From assembly GCF_965638725.1 (NCBI RefSeq), contig NC_134981.1:45102849-45166848 (forward strand): a stretch of 64,000 nucleotides of DNA. The letters run 5' to 3'. Shown here one piece after another: positions 56,961-64,000 of this stretch (its first letter is position 1; each line of letters begins with the position of its first letter). The translations under genes were made by a program, and so were the position numbers. The notes beneath the pieces were generated by a model. The model was not told the DNA's origin, did not search any database, and saw only the letters and a list, made by a program, of their open reading frames with translations. Origin of the DNA: Aptenodytes patagonicus (taxonomy: Eukaryota; Chordata; Aves; Sphenisciformes; Spheniscidae).

Positions 56961-57230
56961 GAAGTACCAAAACCTTATTTTTACTGTCATAGTGGCTGAG
57001 TTTAGGTCCAGGCTAGAATCTATATTCTATCCTAGACAATTTGCTAATTACTAGCATCTCTTCACTGTTTTCTTAATGAATCTCTCTGATGTCATGTTTA
57101 CCACTGGCTGAGCTCTGTAGTTCACTGTATTTATATGCTAAAATACCACTAGATCTCACCTGAGCAATGATATAGAAGAAAGAACAAGGGAGAAAGTAGC
57201 ACTGTGTGACTATTGAGGTAAGTATCGTGT
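56961..57230. other. BRD10 intron 6 segment
   Basis: AT-rich intron between the CR1 and the LTR. TCGTGT at 57225-57230 is the left target duplication of that LTR. Confidence 0.55.
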
Positions 57231-57575
57231 TGTGGGGATGGGAATCTCACTAACGGACATTCCTGAGTTTGATTTTAATGAGCAAACACTGTACCACCTG
57301 GCATGACAAGGCACTTAAGCAGAAAACAACGGAGAAAGGAATGTGCAGCTGGAAGGAGAAAAACAAGATAAAGACCATGAAGGCATTTCGCATGATCAGG
57401 AAGAACGGGCCAATCTGCTAGAGCATAGATGCGCGTGAACACAAGGCTATAACCTATCTGCAAGCTGCAGGTAGCGCGTGTACACTTCTGCTTGCTATAA
57501 AAGATGCTAACAAAAAGCAATAAAGGTCTTTGGTTGCCGTGTCTGCCGGAGTCCGTGCCGCTTTTCACCCCCACA
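57231..57575 (+). repeat. Compact solo LTR (345 bp) with 6-bp target duplication
   Basis: TGTGGGGATGGGAATC to CACCCCCACA, flanked by TCGTGT on both sides (57225-57230 and 57576-57581). TATAAAA at 57496-57502 and AATAAA at 57519-57524. Terminal inverted repeat TGTGGGG/CCCCACA. Six-base duplications and the short R are typical of alpha/beta-type (ERVK-like) avian elements. Confidence 0.88.
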
Positions 57576-57581
57576 TCGTGT

Positions 57582-58100
57582 CATGGTGGATATTATTTCA
57601 CAAGAGTGTTCAAATGGAGTGAAGTACCTATGTACTTCTATCTTCTGCACATTCCTAATGGAATATGAGCTTCTGGAAGTGAGTGGCAGCTATTTTAGTG
57701 GCTGAAAAATGAGGAAGGTGTTTTACTGAAAAAAGGAACATTATGGTCATCTAACTGCACCAAAGACATGATGCATTCCTGAAAGCAAGAATTGCTTATT
57801 TTTCTAGATGAAGCTGCCTTCAGAGGAAAGAATAGATTTGTAGATTTGTTACAGATGTACCTGTATTGATTAGGGTATTAATTATCATAGTGTAAGGTGG
57901 AAAGCAGGAAATGGAGACAGGAAAGTAGTGATGGGTCAAATTTTACTCAGTCTTGTTGCTTATTGTTAAAGGACTTAAGAGGATAGAATTTCATTTCAGT
58001 GAGGGAAGACTTTGAGAGACTTGAATATAGCTACCCTGCACATTTTTAAAGGGCATAGATTATTGTAGGCTATCGTTTCTATTTGAAATTTTTTTGGGGA
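57582..58100. other. BRD10 intron 6 segment, nothing recognised
   Basis: AT-rich intron sequence between two solo LTRs. Confidence 0.5.
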
Positions 58101-58661
58101 TGTCCTGGTTTCGGCAGGGATAGCGTTAATTTCCTTCCTAGTAGCTGGTACAGTGCTGTGTTTTGGATTTAGGATGAGAACAAAGTTGATAACGCACCGA
58201 TGTTTTAGTTGTTGCTAGGTAATGCTTACACTAGCCAAGGACTTTTCAGCTTCCCATGCTCTACCGACTGAGAAGGCTGGAGGTGCACAAGAAGCTGGGA
58301 GGGGGCACAGCCAAACTGGCCAAAGGGCTATTCCATACCATGTGACGTCATGCGCAGTACATAAACTGGGGAAAGCTGGCCGGGGGGGCCGCTGCTCGGG
58401 GACTGGCTGGGCATCGGTCGGCGGGTGGTGAGCAATTGCACTGTGCATCACTTGCTTTGTGTATTATTATTATTATTACTACATTATTATTATTGCTATT
58501 ATTATTTTATTTCAATTATTAAACTGTTTTTATCTCAACCCACAAGTTTTTCTCACTTCTACTCTTCCAATTCTCTCCCCCATCCCACCGGGGGGGGGTC
58601 AGGGGAGAGTGAGTGAGCGGCTGTGTGGTGCTCAGTTGCCAACTGAGGTTAAACCACAACA
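58101..58661 (+). repeat. Solo LTR, family 1 (copy 5)
   Basis: Complete 561-bp LTR, TGTCCTGGTTTCGGCAGGGA to TTAAACCACAACA, with GGGGA on both sides (58096-58100 and 58662-58666), a 5-bp target duplication. Includes a TTA-rich microsatellite at about 58463-58510. It ends only 85 bp upstream of BRD10 exon 7, in sense orientation. Confidence 0.93.
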
Positions 58662-58745
58662 GGGGAGAAACTTACAAATAAAAGCATGAAAAAATTGAGT
58701 ATTGTTCCTCAGTAAAGTTAGTTGTTGTGTGTCATTATTTTCAAG

Positions 58746-58933
58746 GTCTCGATTGAAGAAAGACTATGATAACTTTCAAAGACAGCCAGACCATGATAAA
58801 TTTACCAGAGAATTATGGAGTAATGACAAAAGTGAGGGTGATGCTGGCAAAGAGCCTTTTGAAATAGTAACCAGTAAATCTTCAGAGTCTGTAGAACATG
58901 AGGATGTTTCCAAAAAAGATCATCTAGACTTTG
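58746..58933 (+). CDS. BRD10: BRD10 coding exon 7
   Basis: 188 nt, completing codon 825 and encoding residues 826-887 (SRLKKDYDNFQRQPDHDKFT, then an acidic, Ser-rich stretch) plus one base of codon 888. The acceptor ATTTTCAAG is short on pyrimidines after the T run. The donor is TTTG/GTAAGT. Unspliced read-through would stop after about 30 codons. Confidence 0.87.
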
Positions 58934-59403
58934 GTAAGTACTTACTGAAATGTAATAGCCTGGACTTGATTCCTATCAGTTTTTTCATGCATGTTTCTGT
59001 CATATATTTTACCTTAATTATAGTGTAAGCATACTGGATTTTGTGATGCACTTCTGATAGATGGTAGACCAGGAGAAGGGGGCAGAGATGACCTAGATGA
59101 GAATATTGATTTTATGTATTAGTAAGCTTTTGCCATTTTTGTGCTTAATTATTTCTGTGATAAAATAGTAGGCCTGCTCAGAAGAATTTACATTAAAACA
59201 GCTGTAGCTTAAGTTGTTAAAAAAAAGTAAAATACATTGCAGATGATTAATGCTGTCATCACCTCAGAAACTGTTCTTGATAGCTGTCCTGACAAATGTT
59301 TATGAACTAGCACTTTGCCTTTATCTGAACATTGACAAACTGTCATATAGGTGTATCAATTGCAAACTTGTAAAACAATTTTTTTACTTTACTATTTTTG
59401 CAG
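58934..59403 (+). other. BRD10 intron 7
   Basis: Short intron (470 bp) free of recognisable repeats, ending in a T-rich tract and TTTTTGCAG. Confidence 0.8.
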
Positions 59404-62400
59404 ATGAAATGAAACTGTTAGAGATGGTTTTACCTACAGGAAAAAACAGACTTCTAAAAAGAGATTGGACTTCTAAAGAAATACATAAGACACTGCCCAA
59501 ATCTGTTAAACGACAGTCAGAGCAGAACAGTTGTCTGGATGATAGCACAAATGAGCTTTCACCGAGAAAGCAAGCTAAGTTGAGCACTACTGAAGCTATA
59601 GTCCAGAGTTCAGAAAGTGGCATGCAGACAGACAGTTGTTTGACTGAGCTGAAAAAATATGAACAACCAACTCCAGAATCATTTTTCCTGTCAGATCCTG
59701 CAACATCAATATCAAACTTTCTGAAAAGGACCAAACCCATCCAGGCCTTGCTTGCCAAGAGTACTGGAAACAAAGTGACATTAACAAATCGACTGCCACC
59801 TCCCCCAGGCACAAATGTATCTACTTCTGAAAAAACAGTTATATCACCTATGGAATCACTGCTAATAAAACCAGCACTGCCTTGCCAGACCAGTTCAAAA
59901 AGTCCTTTGCAAACAGCATACAAAATGCCAGGTAGCCATTATGTATCAAAAGACCTTCACAACAGCTCAATAAAAATTCAAATGCAAGCTGTGATTGACT
60001 CTAAAACTGGAGAAAAAGTCATGCAACCTAAGAATTTTCTTATTCAGCAGAATGAAGGAAAAATTATATCGAAGAACATTCAGTCATGGCAGCAAAAGTC
60101 TCCTGAACTGCACTGTACAACCTTCTCACAAGCAGCAATTGTCAATGTTTCTTTAACACCTGTCCTGGTAACACCAACTGCACATGCTACCAATACACTG
60201 CCTAGTACAATTTTTAACAAGCATATTATGCATCTGTCACAGATAACTAGTCCTGTGAACAGACTGCAGTCATTGCCTTCTATAAACTCAACAAGTAACT
60301 TATTATCATCAACAATTACAATGAGCCACAGTGAAACTGACAAAACCAAGCCTACAGTTTCAGCTGCCCCATTCCCTATATCTTTGGCTTTACCCACTGT
60401 TTCTACAGGTAGTCAGCCTTTTACATCAGCAACAACATTAAGTGGATCTACAAATACTACTTCTTCCTTTCATAGTCTCACATCACAGAAGACCAGTGAC
60501 TCCTTTGAAGCTAAGCAAGAACTAAAGACAGTGTATATAAGAGAATCACAGGCTATTCTGGTCACAACACAAGGTGGGAACACAGGAATTGTTAAAGTAC
60601 AGACAAACCCAGACCAGACTGCAGCTAATAGTTTATCTCCTAATTCAGCTTTTGCTTATGCACCTCAACTTAAGGCATTTTTGGTGCCAAAATCCACAAC
60701 ATTATCAACCTCTACTCTTTCGTCTATAACAACAGCCACGTCTGATTTTCCAGGTTTTGGACAAGCATCTGTTTCTGTATTTGCCACCTCAGCAGCTGCT
60801 TCTTTCAACATTCCATCTTTTCCTGCTGGGTTAAATCAGATAATGGGGAAAAATTCCAAATGTATGTTAGGGCAGCTTCCTCATGGGGGCATTTTGAATC
60901 AAACAGAGAAAACCTGTCATGTATCCTCTCCTACTTTCTTGGCCCCCCTTTCCTCGACTGGCACTTTGATGTCAGCAATTCCAAGCAGTCCTGTTAATGC
61001 AATTAGTGTTGGACAGGATAACACTGGCATTACCCCAAATTCTTCAATACAGCAACAAGGTGATACTAAAGCTAAAAAACATCCCCTTATACAATCTGAG
61101 ATTAGTACAGCAACAAATGGTGATGTAATCAGTGGTACTCCAATTCAAAAAGTTATGTTAGTCAAAAATCCACCTATTTTGTCTCCATGTGGGGCTACAG
61201 GAGTCAATATTATACCTTCTTTAACTTCCACTGGTGTAAGTGCTCAGAAATTAGTTTTCATCAATACTCCACTTCCTAGTGGTGCATCAAACACTAATCT
61301 AGTTGTGGAGTCATCAAAACAGATCCTCCCTTCTTCCCTAAACAAAACATTTATTAGTGCCACAGAGCAGCCACAGTTGGTTTTGCTCCCATCTACAGTA
61401 GAAGTACCAATAAAAAAAAAATCATCGCCTAATGTGGCTCAAGTAAAAGATGTGAAAATTGGACTAAACATAGGGCATGCCTTTGTAAATACCAAAGGCA
61501 ATGAACAACAAACTCCAATTAATATATTGCAGTCTGTCAATTCTAAGGGAGAAGACAAAAAGAGTATGGGTCTTACTTTATGTTTGTCAAGCAGTGGTAG
61601 CTTGGTTCCAGTATGTTCAGGGTTTACAAGTCAAAATGTTACATCATTGAATAAATCCATAGGTGTTGTAATGAAAGCTGCAACTGCCTTTACAGTAACA
61701 GCAGCAAATGCATGTTTGGAATCTGTTTCGGTAACACCAAGTGAGACTTCTGTTGGGACACAACCTACTGTCTTGATTGATGGAAACAACACTTCAAGAA
61801 TAAGGCCGGGTTTAGCTAAGCAACTGTGTACATTGAATATCAGAAATACTGTGAATATATCAACTGTGGAAACAAGACATCTTGCTTCACCTGTGCTAGT
61901 TTCAACTACACGACCAACAGTATCTCCTCAGAACTTATCTACTTTACAGTTTCCAGCTGTTAGTCTGCCTGGATCTGTAGCCATCTCCCCCAAAGTGATA
62001 CATACAGTTCCTCACTTGATAGCAGTTCCAAATCTCCCCTCACTTCCAAAAGACCAGCCACCCGCATTGCTTCAGTTTCAGTTACCAGGTATTTCAGCTG
62101 CTTTGCCATCTAATGCAAACAAGCCTCAAACTATATTGTCCTCTGCTTCACGAAATACAGGTAAAGTCATTAATTTTCCCAGCTTTTCTTCTCTACAATG
62201 CCAGCAGATGTCCCCCAATATAGTGAAAGAAAGTCATACTTACACCTGTGCTTCTGCTATTCAGATGTCTACAGCTTCACCCTCTGTAACAAGCCAGGCA
62301 GGAGATCAATTGAATGAACCTTCCATTCAGCAGAAAATAATTATTAACACCAGTATGCCTTTGTCACCTGGAACTGAGATAATGATTAATGGTACTCATT

Positions 62401-63014
62401 TTATTGTTCCATCACAAGGCCTTGGACCTGGCAGCCATGTTCTTCTCTCTTCTAATACAAAGCAGACTCCTCTTCCTTTAGCTATTAACCATGGTCAAGG
62501 AGCTCAAGGTGTACCAATTGTTAATCCTGTACCCCTAAAGATCACACTAGCACCCACTAATTCATTAAATTGGCAAACATCAAAACATCCTTTGAAAAGC
62601 TCTACAAAAATTGTGAACTCTTCTGGGTCTGCAAATGCTTTACCCACTGTACACACAGTGCCCCAGATATTGAATACTTCTGCTAGCTCATGTGCTTCAC
62701 TATCAACAACAACACTGTCTATGTCTTCAGTGATAAAACCTCCAGCTAATCTTTTAGTTGCAACTTCTTTGATTTCTGCCATGCACCCTGGGAACTCTCA
62801 GTTATCAAGTAACACTTCAGTGTTTGCCTTAGATACATCTATCAAAAAACTGTTGGTAAGTCCAGAGGGAGCCATTCTGAATGCTATCAATACTTCAGCA
62901 TCAAAAGCTTCATCACTGCCTTCTGTTGTAATGTCCACAAGCAGAAATCCTATCACTGTCTTTCCTCCTTTTCAATCATCTTGCCTAGATAAACCTGAAA
63001 AAGCTGCATACTGA
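59404..63014 (+). CDS. BRD10: BRD10 coding exon 8 (Ser/Thr-rich C-terminal region)
   Basis: 3,611 nt encoding residues 888-2090 and the TGA stop. It begins DEMKLLEMVLPTGKNRLLKR and continues as a long low-complexity region rich in Ser, Thr, Asn and Pro with few charged residues, probably disordered. Recognisable spots are SISNFLKRTKPIQALLAK and PGTEIMINGTHFIVPSQGLG. Uninterrupted open frame over 3.6 kb, against frequent stops in flanking intron, shows selection on the protein. The open frame upstream (59250-59403) is intronic. Confidence 0.92.
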
Positions 63015-63233
63015 TCTTAGAGCAAATGGCTCTAAGTGGCAAGTGGCTACTTGGAAATGTTGAGGCATTCTTTTTCTTTGGAAGTGGTTGTTATAACTTA
63101 AACCATTTCTTATTTTGTTTAAAACAGTGGATTTCTTTAAAAAATTGTTAGATTATGGCTCTTTTCCATTTACCTGTGGAGCTTGAGAGGAGGAACAATA
63201 TATTCAGGTTCAGAGTTATGCTTTCAGAGGGTT

Positions 63234-63239
63234 AATAAA
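63234..63239 (+). terminator. Candidate polyadenylation signal, proximal
   Basis: AATAAA 220 bp after the BRD10 stop codon. Confidence 0.5.
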
Positions 63240-63421
63240 ATAGTCATGGCATGAATTTGTATATATTCCTGAATTCTTAATAATATGTACTAAACTATAT
63301 GTACAAAGAACTATGCTGTTTTATTCATGTTTTGTTGACCCAATGTATAGGGTTTTAAATTTTTTTTTAGTAATTTTGGACCAGTGTACTGTTCAGCAAC
63401 AATGCAGAAGAATCTGCATGT

Positions 63422-63427
63422 AATAAA
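63422..63427 (+). terminator. Candidate polyadenylation signal, distal
   Basis: AATAAA 408 bp after the BRD10 stop codon, followed by a GT-rich stretch (TTTGTGTTGG, GTGTGT). Confidence 0.5.
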
Positions 63428-63539
63428 TCAAGGTGCTATACTGCTTTGTGTTGGTAATAGTTTAAAAGTGTGTATATCTGTTGCATTGTGGCAGAAAATA
63501 CATATATATGCACATCTTTTCATTTAATGCAGAAGCATC

Positions 63540-64000
63540 TCACCATGGCTGGGTGCCTCTCTGAAGTGCCTGAAGTGCCTCTGCATGCAATAGGGAGCAA
63601 ACAGAAGGAATTAGAGGTCTGTGTGCAGCTGCAGGGCTGTGATCTCATCAGGATCACAGAGACATGGTAGGATAGCTCAGACAGCTGGAGTGCTGCCATG
63701 GGTGGATACAGGCTCTTTAGGAAGGACAGGCTGGGAAGGCGAAGAGGGGGAGTTGCCCTTTATGTGAGAGAGCAGCTGGAATGCATGGACTACATCCCTC
63801 AGTCTAGGGATGAATGATGAGCCAGTTGAGAGTTTAGGGGTTAGGATTAGAGGGCAGACCAACATGGATGACACTGTGGACTGCCTGATCAGGAAAAAGT
63901 AGATGATGCCTTCTTCAGACAACTGGAAGAAGCCTCACATTCACAGGTACTGGTCCTCATGGGGGACTTGAACCTCCCTGACATCTGTTAGAAGGACAAC
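63540..64000 (+). mobile_element. CR1 LINE 5' part (endonuclease), runs out of the window
   Basis: Reads as the start of the ORF2 endonuclease with interruptions: GSKQKELEVCVQLQGCDLIR and ITETW, then DNA for GGVALYV and the GDLNLPD-type block at the end. A stop follows ITETW, so it is a decayed copy. Confidence 0.8.

Larger units (their letters stand above)
17783..63014 (+). other. BRD10: BRD10 gene span (bromodomain containing 10, formerly KIAA2026), eight coding exons
   Basis: The predicted protein has 2,090 residues, close to the roughly 2,100 of mammalian KIAA2026/BRD10. Order: acidic N-terminus (36-48), bromodomain-like fold (about 62-180), charged helical segment (about 240-275), conserved block in exon 3, lysine-rich tract near the end of exon 3, a short conserved helical region over exons 4-6 (LDELRELITKIENEL, LHSTLIRLLNELLPWE), then a Ser/Thr-rich tail of about 1,200 residues in exon 8. 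All seven introns have GT...AG borders and phases match (2,2,1,0,0,2,1). A nuclear chromatin-associated role is inferred from the bromodomain and basic tracts; I know of no firmly established function. The family assignment rests on recognition of protein blocks. Introns contain all the mobile elements from 18.7 to 58.7 kb. Confidence 0.85.
63015..63440 (+). other. BRD10: BRD10 3' UTR
   Basis: AT-rich sequence after the stop codon with two AATAAA hexamers (63234-63239 and 63422-63427). Either could direct polyadenylation. A longer UTR beyond the CR1 cannot be excluded. Confidence 0.6.

Noticed and set aside
59384..59923. 179-codon ORF on the minus strand
   Set aside because: It lies opposite the continuous BRD10 exon 8 frame and has no domain.

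Overview
This is vertebrate, almost certainly avian, nuclear DNA. The evidence is many CR1 LINE copies whose 3' ends carry short repeats of the ATTCTATG type, several bird-type LTR families (endogenous retroviruses, ERVs), and one large spliced host gene. That gene lies on the + strand from about 17.8 to 63.0 kb. I identify it as BRD10 (formerly KIAA2026), an atypical bromodomain protein. Its eight coding exons have GT/AG borders and matching phases, and they sum to 6,273 nt (2,090 codons plus stop). The human ortholog lies on 9p24, which corresponds to the avian Z chromosome. Z or W linkage is therefore likely, but it cannot be settled from this window.

Layout. 1-5.1 kb: nested mobile elements (ERVL-like pol pieces, CR1, solo LTRs). 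5.1-9.9 kb: mostly unrecognised sequence with one LTR. 9.9-12.3 kb: CR1 copies, one nested inside an opposite-strand copy. 12.4-15.9 kb: an LTR and a truncated ERV with gag remnants. 16.6-17.8 kb: probable BRD10 promoter and 5' region. 17.8-63.0 kb: BRD10, with mobile elements in most introns. 63.0-63.5 kb: 3' UTR with two AATAAA signals. From about 63.54 kb: another CR1.

Three intronic structures stand out. (1) Intron 1 holds a palindrome with arms of about 1.8 kb (18715-20527 and 20534-22409). It is centred on two head-to-head LTRs, with a 6-bp centre and a 63-bp deletion on one side only. (2) Intron 5 holds a nearly complete minus-strand gammaretrovirus-like provirus (42228-49501). It has 503-bp LTRs with six differences, a 4-bp target duplication, a primer site that I match to tRNA-Arg(CCU), broken gag-pro-pol and only an env-like remnant. 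(3) Just beside it is a decayed integrase of Polinton/Maverick (adintovirus-like) type (about 49.78-50.93 kb). It runs directly into a pair of diverged inverted repeats (50911-51402 and 51756-52300) that look like element termini.

The BRD10 frame is intact. Every retroviral and Polinton-type frame I could read is broken, and so are the two best-preserved CR1 reverse transcriptases. Apart from BRD10 I see no functional protein gene, tRNA, rRNA or CRISPR array.
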